Source: Gordonia tangerina
GTDB lineage: Bacteria; Actinomycetota; Actinomycetes; Mycobacteriales; Mycobacteriaceae
Assembly (NCBI RefSeq): GCF_021556435.1
Contig: NZ_JAKGCU010000001.1
Span: 1 to 64,000 of the forward strand
DNA: 64,000 nt
Direction: 5' to 3'
How positions within the stretch are numbered: the first letter of the stretch is position 1; the number at the start of each line of letters is the position of its first letter. The notes below the pieces were generated by a model. That model worked only from the letters and a program-made list of their open reading frames with translations. It was not told the DNA's origin and did no database searches. The translations under genes and the position numbers were made by a program. Shown one piece after another: positions 52,626 to 62,536 of the stretch.

Positions 52626-53825
52626 TTACTTCAGATCCGCGCTCGATTTCCCCAGCACCCGCCGCGCAATGATCAGCTGCTGGATCTGCTGCGTGCCCTC
52701 GAAGATGTCCAGGATCTTCGAGTCGCGCGCCCACTTCTCCAGCAGCATGGTCTCCGAAAATCCTGCGGTGGCAGCAACTTCCACCGCCTTGTTGGTGATG
52801 TCGGTGACGGTGCGACCGGCCTTGGCCTTCGACATCGAGGCCTCGGCCGAGTTCGGCTGGGAGTTGTCGGCCATCCAGGCGGCGCGCAGCGTGTGCAACC
52901 ACGATGCCTCCCAGTCGGATTCGAGGCGGATGAACTCGCACACCGATGCATGCTGGGAGGCTGCCGGTGCGTCGTAGTCGATCTCGCGGCCCGCTTCCTC
53001 CAGCATGCGTCGCAGTTCTTCGAGCGCGGCACGTCCCAGACCGATCGCCATCGCGGCGACGACGGGACGCGTGTTGTCGAAGGTCTGCATCACCCCGCCG
53101 AACGCCTTCTTGGTGTCCACCTCAGGCGATCCGAGCAGGTTCTCGGCGGGCACGCGGGCATTCTCGAAGCGGATCACGGCGGTGTCCGACGACTTGATGC
53201 CGAGCTTGTGCTCGAGGCGGGCGACGGTCACCCCATCGGTGGTCACCGGGACGACGAAGCTTTTGATGGCGGCACGGCCGGCGCTTTTGTCGATCGTCGC
53301 CCACACCACCACGTGGTCGGCGCGGGAACCGGCGGTCACGAAGATCTTCTCGCCGTTGATCAGGTAGTCGTCGCCGTCGCGGGTGGCCGTCGTCGACACC
53401 GCGGCCGAATCCGAACCGAAGCTGGGTTCGGTGATGGCCATCGCGGCCCACACCCCGGAGAACTTCTCGAGCTGTTCCTCGGTGGCGACCGCGGCGATCG
53501 CGGCGTTGCCGAGTCCCTGGCCCGGGATCGACAGCAGCAGGCCGACGTCGCCCCAGCTCATCTCGCGAGCGGAGATCAGGGCGCGCATGTTGGGGCCGTT
53601 CGCCGACGGGCCATCGGCCTCTGCTGACGTCGCCTCCCCGTCGGATTCCCGCTCCTGCGCCCGCGACTGTTTGGCGAGTTTGCCCAGATCATCGAGCTCG
53701 GCCGGGTACTCGTGTTCGGCCTTGTCGTACCTGCGGGAGATCGGACGGAAGATGTGCTCCGCCGCCAGATGGGTGCGCTCGACCGTCGAATCGAACTTCT
53801 TCGGGAGCTCCAGGTTGATCGCCAT
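52626..53825 (-). CDS. acyl-CoA dehydrogenase (FadE-type)
   Basis: A 399-residue acyl-CoA dehydrogenase with 'AMAITEPSFGSDSAAVSTTA' (flavin and substrate loop), 'YLINGEKIFVTAGSRADHVV' and the C-terminal 'KILDIFEGTQQIQQLIIARR'. A low-complexity Glu/Ser/Ala insertion lies near residues 60-80. It catalyses alpha,beta-dehydrogenation of an acyl-CoA. The ATG at 53825 is preferred to a GTG two codons before it. A 6-bp-arm palindrome lies 8 bp upstream, so a TetR-type FA regulator may control it. Confidence 0.88.
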   Translation of the reverse strand: MAINLELPKKFDSTVERTHLAAEHIFRPISRRYDKAEHEYPAELDDLGKLAKQSRAQERESDGEATSAEADGPSANGPNMRALISAREMSWGDVGLLLSIPGQGLGNAAIAAVATEEQLEKFSGVWAAMAITEPSFGSDSAAVSTTATRDGDDYLINGEKIFVTAGSRADHVVVWATIDKSAGRAAIKSFVVPVTTDGVTVARLEHKLGIKSSDTAVIRFENARVPAENLLGSPEVDTKKAFGGVMQTFDNTRPVVAAMAIGLGRAALEELRRMLEEAGREIDYDAPAASQHASVCEFIRLESDWEASWLHTLRAAWMADNSQPNSAEASMSKAKAGRTVTDITNKAVEVAATAGFSETMLLEKWARDSKILDIFEGTQQIQQLIIARRVLGKSSADLK

Positions 53826-53833
53826 GCGCACAT

Positions 53834-53849
53834 CTTACTGGGGAGTAAG
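53834..53849. promoter_or_regulatory. candidate TetR-type operator of the acyl-CoA dehydrogenase
   Basis: CTTACTGGGGAGTAAG has perfect 6-bp arms with a GGGG centre, 8 bp before the fadE-type ATG and in the spacer shared with the divergent TfoX-like gene. TACT...AGTA symmetry is common in fatty-acid-type TetR operators of actinobacteria. Which regulator binds is unknown. Confidence 0.5.
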
Positions 53850-53909
53850 TTCATTTCCAACCCCGCGCGGTTCTTTTGCAACCCTCATTGAGGACTTAGG
53901 CTCTTACGC

Positions 53910-54242
53910 GTGGCATACGACCTCGATCTCGCTTATCGCATCCGCGGGATGCTCTCGACCGAATGCGGGGTCGACGAGCGGTCGATGTTCGGTGGCCTCG
54001 CTTTCCTGATCAACGGCAACATGGCCCTGGCCGCCAGCGGCCAGGGCGGCATCATGGTGCGCGTCCCGCCCGAGCAGACCCAGGGTCTGCTGGAGTTCGA
54101 CCACACCGAGCCCATGGTCATGTCCGGCCGCGAGGCACGCGGATGGCTGCGCGTCTCCGACGAGGGCATCCGCACCGAACGTCAGCTGCAGCGCTGGGTC
54201 ACCCTCGGCTCCGACTACGCGCGCAAGCTGCCCCCGAAGTAG
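53910..54242 (+). CDS. TfoX N-terminal domain protein
   Basis: A 110-residue protein consisting only of the TfoX_N fold: 'YRIRGMLSTECGVDERSMFG', 'GLAFLINGNMALAASGQGGI' and a C-terminal 'GWLRVSDEG'. Gram-negative TfoX regulates competence; the short actinobacterial forms have no established role. The start is a GTG with no ribosome site and a TAGGCT/TTACGC -10 region just upstream, so a leaderless mRNA is likely. Divergent from the acyl-CoA dehydrogenase with an 84-bp spacer. Confidence 0.83.
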   Translation: MAYDLDLAYRIRGMLSTECGVDERSMFGGLAFLINGNMALAASGQGGIMVRVPPEQTQGLLEFDHTEPMVMSGREARGWLRVSDEGIRTERQLQRWVTLGSDYARKLPPK

Positions 54243-54300
54243 CACGCACCGCCCCGCAGCGCCATCAGATGCCCGATCTGCGCGGCCAGACACCCAATAA

Positions 54301-55070
54301 GGCGACCGAGGTGTCCCCGGGCAACCACCGCTGGCGACAATCCCTCGCCAGTCCCAATACGGCGGCCGACAGACCGCGGCCACCGTCCACGATCTACCCA
54401 TGCTGAAGCCGAACCTGCGCCGCGTCCACGTCACGACCGGTTCGAAGTCGGGCGGTCACCGCAGCGCGACACGGCACGCACATGTCGGCGAACTCAAACC
54501 AACAGAGGTCGTACTCGTCGACGGCATCCGGGTCACCTCACTCGAACGCACCGCCGTCAACATCGCATGCACCACGTCCATGGGTTTCGCCGGTGCGCTC
54601 GCCGTATTCGATGCCGCGCTTCGCCTGGGCGCCGACCGCGAGGCGATGTCGGTCATGCTGCGGCGTCGACGTCCCGGCATCGCCCTGGCACGGCGGGCAC
54701 TGCATCACGCCGCCGGGCTGCGGAGAACCCCGGCGAGTCATAGGGACGCGCGCAGATGATCGAAGCCGGACTGCCGATCCCGCGCCTGCAGCATGAGTTC
54801 CGTGACGCGAATGGAAAGCTGGTCGCGCGAACCGACTACGACTGGGGCGGACTCCTCGTCGGGGAGTTCGACGGAGACGTGAAGTACCGGAAACACCTCA
54901 AGCCCGGCGAGACCCCCTTCGACGCGATGAAGCGAGAGAAGGAGCGGGAGGACAAGCTGCGGAAGATGGGGATCATGGTGATCCGCTGGACCTGGAAAGA
55001 CCTCGAGCAGGGGCGAGTCGTCGGACTGATCCGGGACTGGCTCACCCGCCTCAGCCTCTCCGCCGCCTGA
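54301..55070 (+). pseudogene. decayed DUF559 / AbiEi-like protein gene
   Basis: Two open frames (54400-54759 and 54756-55070) together look like one actinobacterial protein with an AbiEi-like middle ('RVHVTTGSKSGGHRSATRHA', 'ERTAVNIACTTSMGFAGAL') and a C-terminal DUF559 nuclease-fold domain ('EFDGDVKYRKHLKPGE', 'MVIRWTWKDLEQGRVV'). They lie in different frames, so a frameshift occurs near 54711-54722. In the downstream frame a TAG (54741-54743) replaces the usual Tyr of 'GESYGRAQ'. Coding-like residues (TAATVHDLPML) continue upstream of 54400 but no start is left; the reading is blocked by TAA at 54298. 5'-truncated and inactive. Confidence 0.72.
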
Positions 55071-55171
55071 GCGAGGACAGCAACCGCGCAACGGCCACGC
55101 TCGCGCGCATGTCGCGACGTGCGCGCGAGCGCGATGGGTGCGCGGTTGGACGTGAGCCGGCCGGGCAGCGA

Positions 55172-58051
55172 CTACGGGACGACGTTCACCATCCGGCCCG
55201 GCACGACGATCACCTTGCGGGGCTCACCGTCGAGCAGCGGGGCGATCTTCTCGTCGGCCAGGGCGGCGGCCCGCACGGTCGCTTCGTCGGCGTCGGTGGC
55301 GACGGTGATGCGGCTGCGCACCTTGCCCTTCACCTGAATGGGGATCTCGATGGTGTCCTCGACCAACCACTGAGGATCTGGATCGGGGAACGGACCCCGC
55401 GCCAGCAACCCGTCGTGGCCGAGCCGATGCCAGAGTTCCTCGGCGAGGTGCGGAGCCAGCGGCGCCAACATGATCACCAGCGGCTCCACCACCGCACGTG
55501 GCGCGCCGGTCTTCTCGAAGTTCTTGGTCAGATGGTTGGTCAGCACCGTCAGCTTCGCGACCGCGGTGTTGTTGCGCAGTTCGGCGTAATCCTCGCGCAC
55601 ACCGGCGATCGTCTTGTGCAGCAACCGGATCGTGTCGTCGTCGGGTTCGGCGTCACTGCAGCGCAGTCCACCTGTTTCCTCGTCGACCACCAGGCGCCAG
55701 ATGCGTTGCAGGAAGCGCTGCGATCCGACGACGTCCTTGGTCGCCCACGGACGTGACTGATCCAGCGGACCCATGAACATCTCGTACACGCGCAGTGTGT
55801 CGGCACCGTAGTCGCGGCAGATGTCGTCGGGTGCAACGGAATTCTTGAGCGACTTGCCCATCTTTCCGTATTCCTGGTTGACCTTCTCGCCGTTGTAGAA
55901 GAAGGCGCCGTCGCGTTCCTCCACCTCCTCGGCGGGAACGTAGAGTCCACGCGAGTCGGTATAAGCGAAGGCCTGGATCATGCCCTGGTTGAACAGCTTC
56001 CGGTACGGCTCCCGACTGGTGACGAAGCCGAGGTCGAACAACACCTTGTGCCAGAACCGCGAATACAGCAGGTGCAGCACGGCATGTTCGACGCCGCCGA
56101 TGTAGAGGTCGAGCCCGCCCGGATCGTCGGGCCCGTGCAGCTGTGGGCGCGGGCCCATCCAGTAGGCCTCATTCTCCTTGGCGCACAGCGTCTCTTCGTT
56201 GGTCGGGTCGATGTAGCGCAGCTGATACCAGGAGCTGCCGGCCCACTGCGGCATCACGTTGGCGTCACGGGTGTAGGTCTGCAAACCGTCGCCGAGATCG
56301 AGTTCGACGGTCATCCAGTCGGTCGCCTTGGCCAACGGCGGCGACGGCTCGCTGTCGGCGTCCTCGGGATCGAAGGAGACCGGCGCGTAGTCGTCGACCT
56401 CCGGGAGCTCCACCGGCAGCATCGATTCCGGCAGTGGATGGGCCACGCCATCGGCGTCGTAGACGATGGGGAACGGTTCGCCCCAGTAGCGCTGGCGGGC
56501 AAACAGCCAGTCGCGCAGCTTGTACTGGATCTTCCCGGTACCGGCGCCCTCGGCCTCCAGACGCTCGACGATGGCCGCCTTGGCATCCTCCACCGACAGC
56601 CCGTTCAGGTAGTCGGAGTTCACCAGCGGTCCGTCGCCGGTATAGGCCTCGGACTCCACGCCCTGCTCGGAGCCGATGACCTCGCGAATCGGCAGCCCGA
56701 AAGCAGACGCGAACTCGTGGTCACGCGCGTCGTGGCCCGGCACGGCCATGATGGCGCCGGTCCCGTAGCCCATCAGCACGTAATCGGCGATGAACACCGG
56801 GATCCGCTGCCCATTCACCGGGTTCGTGGCGAAGGAGCCGGTGAACACACCGGTCTTCTCCTTGTTCTCCTGACGCTCCAGATCAGATTTGGCCGCGATC
56901 GCGGCGCGGTAGCCCTTGATCGCCGCAGCCGGGTCGGCAGCGTCGCCGGTCCAGCGCTCGTCGGTATCGGCGGGCCACCCCTCGGCGGTCAGCGCGTCGA
57001 CGAGCGGATGCTCCGGCGCGAGCACCATGTAGGTGGCGCCGAACAGGGTGTCGGGACGGGTGGTAAACACCTCGATGGCGTGCGGTCCGCTCGCGAACCG
57101 GACCTGGGCACCGCGCGAGCGTCCGATCCAGTTGCGCTGCATGGTCTTGACCTTGTCGGGCCAGTCCAGCAGTTCCAGGTCGTCGAGCAGTCGGTCGGAG
57201 TACGCGGTGATCCGCATCATCCACTGCCGCAAGTGCTTACGGAACACCGGGTAGTTGCCGCGGTCGCTGCGGCCGTCGGCGGTGACCTCTTCGTTGGCCA
57301 GCACCGTGCCCAGCCCGGGGCACCAGTTGACCAGCGAGTCACTCTGGTAGACGAGCCGGTAGGAGTCGATGACCTCGGTCCGCTCGGCGGCCGACAATGT
57401 CGCCCACTCGCGGCCGTCACCCACCGTGCGGGCACCGGAATCGAACTCGGCGATCAGTTCGTCGATGCGCCGCGCCTTGCTCTGGTCGACGTCGTACCAG
57501 GCGTTGTAGATCTGCAGGAAGATCCACTGCGTCCAGCGGTAGAAGTCGACATCGGTGGTGGCCACCCGGCGCCGTTCGTCGTGGCCGAGTCCCAGGCGAC
57601 GAATCTGACCCAGGTACCGCTCGATGTTGGCCTCGGTGGTGGTCCGCGGATGGGTACCGGTCTGCACCGCGTACTGCTCGGCGGGCAATCCGAACGAGTC
57701 GAAGCCCATCGTGTGCAGCACGTTCTTGCCCGTCATCCTCTGATAGCGGGCGAAGACGTCGCTGGCGATGAAACCCAGCGGGTGCCCGACGTGCAGGCCC
57801 GCACCCGACGGGTACGGGAACATGTCCTGGATGAACATCTTGTCCGGGGCGTCGGGTGCGGCGCCGCCGACGGTGCTGAGGTCACCGGCCAGCGGCCCCA
57901 CCGGGTTGGGTGCCTCGTAGGCGTGCTGGTCCGCCCAGGTGCGCTGCCACCGGGCTTCGATCTCACCGGCGAGCTCCGCGGTGTACCGGTGGCCGGGCAC
58001 ATTCGCCTCCGGGGCCGTCGATGCGGTGCGGGCAGAATCAGCTGAAGTCAC
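55172..58051 (-). CDS. leuS: leucyl-tRNA synthetase
   Basis: A 959-residue class I synthetase with the HIGH-type motif in '[18 protein letters not shown]', the CP1 editing domain (containing '[20 protein letters not shown]') and the KMSKS loop as KMGKS in '[17 protein letters not shown]'. It charges tRNA-Leu with leucine in the cytoplasm. The GTG at 58051 is chosen because a TACGCT -10 lies seven bases upstream, suggesting leaderless expression; an in-frame extension to 58168 lacks synthetase homology. It is normally essential. Confidence 0.95.
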   Translation of the reverse strand: MTSADSARTASTAPEANVPGHRYTAELAGEIEARWQRTWADQHAYEAPNPVGPLAGDLSTVGGAAPDAPDKMFIQDMFPYPSGAGLHVGHPLGFIASDVFARYQRMTGKNVLHTMGFDSFGLPAEQYAVQTGTHPRTTTEANIERYLGQIRRLGLGHDERRRVATTDVDFYRWTQWIFLQIYNAWYDVDQSKARRIDELIAEFDSGARTVGDGREWATLSAAERTEVIDSYRLVYQSDSLVNWCPGLGTVLANEEVTADGRSDRGNYPVFRKHLRQWMMRITAYSDRLLDDLELLDWPDKVKTMQRNWIGRSRGAQVRFASGPHAIEVFTTRPDTLFGATYMVLAPEHPLVDALTAEGWPADTDERWTGDAADPAAAIKGYRAAIAAKSDLERQENKEKTGVFTGSFATNPVNGQRIPVFIADYVLMGYGTGAIMAVPGHDARDHEFASAFGLPIREVIGSEQGVESEAYTGDGPLVNSDYLNGLSVEDAKAAIVERLEAEGAGTGKIQYKLRDWLFARQRYWGEPFPIVYDADGVAHPLPESMLPVELPEVDDYAPVSFDPEDADSEPSPPLAKATDWMTVELDLGDGLQTYTRDANVMPQWAGSSWYQLRYIDPTNEETLCAKENEAYWMGPRPQLHGPDDPGGLDLYIGGVEHAVLHLLYSRFWHKVLFDLGFVTSREPYRKLFNQGMIQAFAYTDSRGLYVPAEEVEERDGAFFYNGEKVNQEYGKMGKSLKNSVAPDDICRDYGADTLRVYEMFMGPLDQSRPWATKDVVGSQRFLQRIWRLVVDEETGGLRCSDAEPDDDTIRLLHKTIAGVREDYAELRNNTAVAKLTVLTNHLTKNFEKTGAPRAVVEPLVIMLAPLAPHLAEELWHRLGHDGLLARGPFPDPDPQWLVEDTIEIPIQVKGKVRSRITVATDADEATVRAAALADEKIAPLLDGEPRKVIVVPGRMVNVVP

Positions 58052-58057
58052 CCGACC

Positions 58058-58063
58058 AGCGTA
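58058..58063 (-). promoter_or_regulatory. leuS -10 element, leaderless start
   Basis: TACGCT on the minus strand ends 7 nt before the GTG start, so transcription would begin at or near the start codon. No ribosome site is visible. Confidence 0.45.
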
Positions 58064-58203
58064 AATCGTCCCCGGCGGTGGGCTGTCGTGGGGAGTGGAT
58101 CGTCGCGCATACTGCGTCCCGCCTTCTCGACGACGCCGCCCGGGCGAACCGATGGTCGGCGGGTGCACAGACGACGATTCGTGCTGCTACGACCGTCAGT
58201 CGT

Positions 58204-58647
58204 ATGGTTGTCGCTGTGAACGTCCTGCTTGTTGTCGCTGCCGTCATCGTCTTTGCGCTGGCCGCGATGTGGCTCGTGGTGGGCGCTCTGGCCATCACCG
58301 GCCGGCTGCGACGCAATCGGTGGGTGGGTGTCCGTGCCGATGCCACCATGCGCTCCGACGAGGCGTTTGCCGTCGCGAACCGGGTGGCTGCGCCGGGTGA
58401 GTTGGCCGCCGCGGGCATCCTCGTGCTCGCCGGGACCCTCACCCTCGGAGTGAGTGGCTACTGGGCGTTGGTGTTCGCGGTCATCGGAGTGGTCGCCGCC
58501 CTGTTCGTCGTCGGCATCGTCAGTGCCTACGGCGTGCGCGCTGCGGCCGCCGTGCCCGAGGACAACCCGGCCGACGACTGCGGCACGTCGAGTTGTGGCG
58601 CCTGCAGCCTGCGGGGAGTCTGCTCGAACGAGTCCGCGCAGGCCTGA
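58204..58647 (+). CDS. SdpI-like membrane protein with C-terminal cysteine motif
   Basis: A 147-residue membrane protein with hydrophobic segments at residues about 3-26, 65-83 and 85-107 and the SdpI-family turn 'RRNRWVGVRADATMRSDEAF'. SdpI is an immunity protein in Bacillus; here the role is unknown. Its cytoplasmic tail ends in CGTSSCGACSLRGVC, an unusual C-x4-C-x2-C-x5-C cluster that could bind metal. Divergent from leuS. The BASS transporter GTG starts 5 bp after the stop. Confidence 0.78.
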   Translation: MVVAVNVLLVVAAVIVFALAAMWLVVGALAITGRLRRNRWVGVRADATMRSDEAFAVANRVAAPGELAAAGILVLAGTLTLGVSGYWALVFAVIGVVAALFVVGIVSAYGVRAAAAVPEDNPADDCGTSSCGACSLRGVCSNESAQA

Positions 58648-58652
58648 CTCGC

Positions 58653-59660
58653 GTGGCAGCACCCCTGCGCGTCGCACGCGACTGGTTCAACCGCTCCCCC
58701 GTCGACGGCTTCATCCTCGCGATCCTCGGCGCCGTCATCGTCGCCGCACTGCTTCCGGCGAAGGGCGACGCCGCCGAGGTCCTCGACTGGGTGGTCGTGG
58801 TGGCGATCGCGGCGCTGTTCTTTCTCTACGGCACCCGACTGCATCCGCGGGAGGCCCTCGACGGCCTCAAGCACTGGCGCCTGCACCTCACCATCCTCGC
58901 GTTCACCTTTGTGGTGTTCCCGCTCGTGGGCCTGGCCATAGGTCCGCTCGTCGAGCCGATCGTCGGCGACGACCTGTACGCGGGCCTGCTGTTCCTGTGC
59001 CTGGTGCCGTCCACGGTGCAGTCGTCGATCGCATTCACCTCCATCGCCCGCGGCAATGTGCCGGGGGCCATCGTCAGCGCGTCGGCGTCGAACATCCTGG
59101 GTGTGGTGCTGACCCCGTTGCTGGTGGTGTTGCTGATGACCACCGACGGCGACGTCACGATCGACGGCACCTCGGTGCTGAAGATCCTGGGTCAGATCCT
59201 GCTGCCGTTCATCGTCGGACAGATCGCCCGTCCGTGGGTGGGCCCGTTCTTCGCCCGGCACGCCAAGATCACCAAACTCGCCGATCGCGGCACCATCGTG
59301 CTGGTGGTCTACGTGGCGTTCAGCGAGGGCGTCCGGGAGGGCATCTGGTCGATCGTCGACGCCGGGCAGCTGGTGGCCGTCGCGGTGATCTCACTGATCC
59401 TGGTGCTGGTGATGCTGGTGGTGACCCGATGGGTGCCGCAACGCCTCGGATTCTCCCGCGAAGACGTGATCGCCATCCAGTTCTGTGGCACCAAGAAGAG
59501 TCTCGCCACCGGTCTGCCGATGGCGACGGTGCTGTTCGCCGGTTCGACGGTCGGCCTCATCGTGCTCCCGCTGATGATCTTCCACCAGATCCAGCTGATC
59601 CTCTGCTCATGGCTGGCCACCCGCTACGGTCGCGAGGCAGACGCGGCGACCGTTTCGTAG
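58653..59660 (+). CDS. bile acid:sodium symporter (BASS/SBF-like) family transporter
   Basis: A 335-residue membrane protein with about ten helices, matching the YfeH/SBF-like group. Conserved segments: 'CLVPSTVQSSIAFTSIARG', 'SASASNILGVVLTPLLVVL' and the C-terminal 'QFCGTKKSLATGLPMA'. Probably a sodium-coupled carrier of an organic anion. The GTG at 58653, 5 bp after the SdpI-like stop, is the best start; a TTG at 58593 inside the previous gene is the alternative. Confidence 0.84.
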   Translation: MAAPLRVARDWFNRSPVDGFILAILGAVIVAALLPAKGDAAEVLDWVVVVAIAALFFLYGTRLHPREALDGLKHWRLHLTILAFTFVVFPLVGLAIGPLVEPIVGDDLYAGLLFLCLVPSTVQSSIAFTSIARGNVPGAIVSASASNILGVVLTPLLVVLLMTTDGDVTIDGTSVLKILGQILLPFIVGQIARPWVGPFFARHAKITKLADRGTIVLVVYVAFSEGVREGIWSIVDAGQLVAVAVISLILVLVMLVVTRWVPQRLGFSREDVIAIQFCGTKKSLATGLPMATVLFAGSTVGLIVLPLMIFHQIQLILCSWLATRYGREADAATVS

Positions 59661-59707
59661 TAGAGGACGCTCGGCGTTTCGTCTACTGCGAGGAAACAGA
59701 AACTAGC

Positions 59708-59713
59708 TACACT
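59708..59713 (+). promoter_or_regulatory. -10 element of the XRE-cupin gene
   Basis: TACACT ends 6 nt before the ATG at 59720, giving a probable leaderless transcript. GAAACagAAACT just upstream (59694-59704) may be part of an autoregulatory site. Confidence 0.45.
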
Positions 59714-59719
59714 GGCCAG

Positions 59720-60385
59720 ATGGCTGCCGACTCCACGAAGACGATCCGGGACACCGGCGACCCCGCGCCCGTGCATCGAGAGGTCGACGGGGACGCTCCG
59801 ACCGGCGGCGACCTGGAGGCCGCGATCGCGCATCAGGTCCGGATGCTGCGCCGCAATGCCGGGATGTCGGTCGCGGACATGGCTGCCAAGGTCGGCATCT
59901 CCAAGGCCATGCTCTCCAAGATCGAGAACGCCCAGACCTCGTGCAGTCTCTCGACTCTTGCGCGTCTCGCCGCCGGACTCGACGTCCCGGTGACCTCGCT
60001 GTTCCGGGGCGCCGACGTCGAGCGCGAGGCGATCTACACCGAAGCGGGCAAGGGCGCGGTGATCGTGGGCCGCGGCACCCGCGTCGGCCATCACTACGAA
60101 CTGCTCGGCGGTCTGCGCGGGCAGCACAAGCGACTCGAACCCGTGTTGGTCACCCTGACCGACGACAGCGAGGTGTTTCCCCGTTTTCAACACCCCGGCA
60201 CCGAGATGCTGTACATGCTCGAGGGCGTCATGGTCTACGGGCACGGCAACGCCGAGTACACGCTGCGGCCGGGTGACTGTCTGCTCCTCGACGGGGAGGG
60301 CATCCACGGGCCGCATGATCTGGTCCGGCTGCCGATCCGCTTCCTGGCCGTCACGGCGTATCCGGACAATCACCGCGACGAGTAG
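59720..60385 (+). CDS. XRE family regulator with C-terminal cupin domain
   Basis: A 221-residue protein. XRE helix-turn-helix at residues about 38-92 ('GMSVADMAAKVGISKAMLSK', 'IENAQTSCSLSTLARLAAGL'), then a cupin at about 110-215 ('FQHPGTEMLYMLEGVMVYGH', 'LRPGDCLLLDGEGIHGPHDL'). This is the HTH-cupin architecture of sensors for small metabolites. It follows the BASS gene by 59 bp and may regulate it and itself. Convergent with the CocE-type gene (8 bp between stops). Confidence 0.88.
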   Translation: MAADSTKTIRDTGDPAPVHREVDGDAPTGGDLEAAIAHQVRMLRRNAGMSVADMAAKVGISKAMLSKIENAQTSCSLSTLARLAAGLDVPVTSLFRGADVEREAIYTEAGKGAVIVGRGTRVGHHYELLGGLRGQHKRLEPVLVTLTDDSEVFPRFQHPGTEMLYMLEGVMVYGHGNAEYTLRPGDCLLLDGEGIHGPHDLVRLPIRFLAVTAYPDNHRDE

Positions 60386-60393
60386 CGCAGCGG

Positions 60394-62448
60394 CTACCCG
60401 ATCGCTTGCGAGACCGGCAGATTCACGAAACTCGGCCGCCGCGGATCGAGCTGAATGTGTTGCGGCTTCAGCTGTGACTCGTTCAGCAACGGCCGTAGCG
60501 GCAATCCACGCGGCAGGTTCATCGCGAACACGTCGACCCGCAGCCGGTGACCGGCCTTGATCGATGCCTCCGTGGGCAGCAACCCGATGTCGATGGTGAC
60601 CGGACGGCCGGGTCGGACTCGCTCCCGCGAATCCAGGGTCAAGGTGTAGAACGGGTCGGTCACATCGCCGTTGGACGCGAACTGCGACTGCCCCCGGTCG
60701 TAGCCCCGCAACGACGCCACCACCTGACCGGAACTGATCACTTTCGACGTACCGTCGGGCGCCACATCGTTGAGGGTGGCCGTCCAGTACCCGTCGGTCG
60801 CATCCATCACCGCGTTCACCCGCACGTTTGCGTAGCCGGACACGCTGCGGGTGGTCCGCACCGGGGCGCTGGTGAAGGTGAGCGCGTTGCGTTCGGAGAT
60901 CCGTGCGTCTTCGGCGCACCACGGGAAGAGGGCTGTGGCGCCGGCCGTCTGCTGTGCGGAGTCACGAGAGCACAACGTCAGCACACCGGGTGAGATCGTC
61001 AGCCGGCCTCGCGAGCCGGTCGGCGCGGTGGTGAGGCTGCCGTCGCGGACCGCATGCGGTGCGGTGCCGCTGCGGCGATCTCCGAGGTAGAGCCGTTGTC
61101 GGGTCATGCCGGCGCGCGGGAACTGCTGGGCGGTCATCCACGAGTCGCCGACCTGTTTGAGGTTGACCGGTCCGTAGCGGTCGATGCCGTTGTCAATTCC
61201 TTTGAGCCACTTGTCGAACCACGCCTTCTGCAGGACGTCCAGGCGCGGTGGGGTGCCTGCGCGACCCTGCTGGCCGCCACCGATGGTCAGGTGATAACCG
61301 TCGCCCATGATGAGCTGTTTGCGGCCCGGCGCGAGCGGGATCTTGTTATACATCCGCACCTCGCTGTTGGTGAACAGGTCGAACCAGCCGCCGTAGATGA
61401 ACGTCGGCGTGGTGATGCGCTCGGCATGGTCGAGCCACGACGTGCGTGGCTCCGAGTTGGTGGTGAGGAGCTCGTCGAGCTGCGGTGGAACCGACGGGAT
61501 GTCGGGGGTGAGCAGCGCTGCGAACAGCTCCGGGTAGAAAGTGAACGGATCGGAGATGCGGTCGGCCAACCACGTCCAGTCGAAGGTGCCGTCGAGCATC
61601 GACGCGACGTTGGGCACCATCTTGGTGCTGTTCACCAGGGTCAGCCACATCGGCAGGAAGCCGACGCCGAGCGCACCACCCGGGGCGACGATGTCGCGGA
61701 TGAGGTCGCCGCCCGGCTCCACGGGGAAAATCGCCTTGAGCGCAGCCGGGTTCTTGTTGGCCGCCTGAATCTGGTTGATCGCCGAATAGGAGACCCCGGA
61801 CATGCCGACCTTGCCGTTGGAGAACCGCTGCTTGGCAGCCCAGTCGATGACCTCGACGGTGTCGGCCTGTTCGCGGCTCTGGAACACATCCCATCGGCCC
61901 TGGGAGAACCCGGTTCCACGGACATCGACGACGACCTGGGTGTAACCGCTGCGTACCAGATCCTCGTCGACCAGGAACGTGCGCGCACCACCATCGCGCA
62001 GGGTATTGGTCAGCTGCGAGACGTCGGCGATGTCGCGGATCGGCGCCGCGCTCTGACTGACGCCGTCCACCAACTGCGTCAGGAACGGACCGAGCACCGG
62101 GTGCTGCGTGACTGCCGTACCAACGGCGGTGATGAGCTTGGTGTACGGGGTCATGTTGACGACGACCGGGTGGCGTTGCGACGTCGCCCGACCCGACTTG
62201 TCGGCTGGGCGGTAGACGTTTGCGCGCAGCACCGTCCCGTCACTCATCCGGATCGGCACATCCCAGCTCACCGACACCCCGGCATACGGCTGCGGACCGT
62301 CGTGCGACGTGGCCCATCGTGCGGCCGACGCCCCACCGGTTGCAGACGGTTGTGCCCCCGCGGTTGCGGGCAGGACCAGCATCGTCACCGCGACGATGAG
62401 CACCCCGACCCCACGAGCCACCCGCACACTTCTGACTGCAACCCCCAC
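60394..62448 (-). CDS. CocE/NonD family hydrolase, secreted
   Basis: A 684-residue Xaa-Pro dipeptidyl-peptidase/cocaine-esterase-type hydrolase. An N-terminal signal segment (GVLIVAVTMLVLPATAGAQP) leads to 'VSWDVPIRMSDGTVLRANVY', the nucleophile region 'GKVGMSGVSYSAINQ', the acid in 'FIYGGWFDLFTNSE' and the histidine region 'MGDGYHLTIGG', then a jelly-roll C-terminal domain ('LPRGLPLRPLLNESQ'). Probably hydrolyses esters or amides outside the membrane. The GTG start at 62448 is uncertain; several other GTG codons lie within 30 bp. Confidence 0.84.
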   Translation of the reverse strand: MGVAVRSVRVARGVGVLIVAVTMLVLPATAGAQPSATGGASAARWATSHDGPQPYAGVSVSWDVPIRMSDGTVLRANVYRPADKSGRATSQRHPVVVNMTPYTKLITAVGTAVTQHPVLGPFLTQLVDGVSQSAAPIRDIADVSQLTNTLRDGGARTFLVDEDLVRSGYTQVVVDVRGTGFSQGRWDVFQSREQADTVEVIDWAAKQRFSNGKVGMSGVSYSAINQIQAANKNPAALKAIFPVEPGGDLIRDIVAPGGALGVGFLPMWLTLVNSTKMVPNVASMLDGTFDWTWLADRISDPFTFYPELFAALLTPDIPSVPPQLDELLTTNSEPRTSWLDHAERITTPTFIYGGWFDLFTNSEVRMYNKIPLAPGRKQLIMGDGYHLTIGGGQQGRAGTPPRLDVLQKAWFDKWLKGIDNGIDRYGPVNLKQVGDSWMTAQQFPRAGMTRQRLYLGDRRSGTAPHAVRDGSLTTAPTGSRGRLTISPGVLTLCSRDSAQQTAGATALFPWCAEDARISERNALTFTSAPVRTTRSVSGYANVRVNAVMDATDGYWTATLNDVAPDGTSKVISSGQVVASLRGYDRGQSQFASNGDVTDPFYTLTLDSRERVRPGRPVTIDIGLLPTEASIKAGHRLRVDVFAMNLPRGLPLRPLLNESQLKPQHIQLDPRRPSFVNLPVSQAIG

Positions 62449-62536
62449 GCCGCTGACCCCCGGTCGAGTTGAACAAGCGACCAAAAGGTAGCAGGAAGTG
62501 TGCCCTGCGTCACTGGAATCGCGGTGGCTGCTTTGA

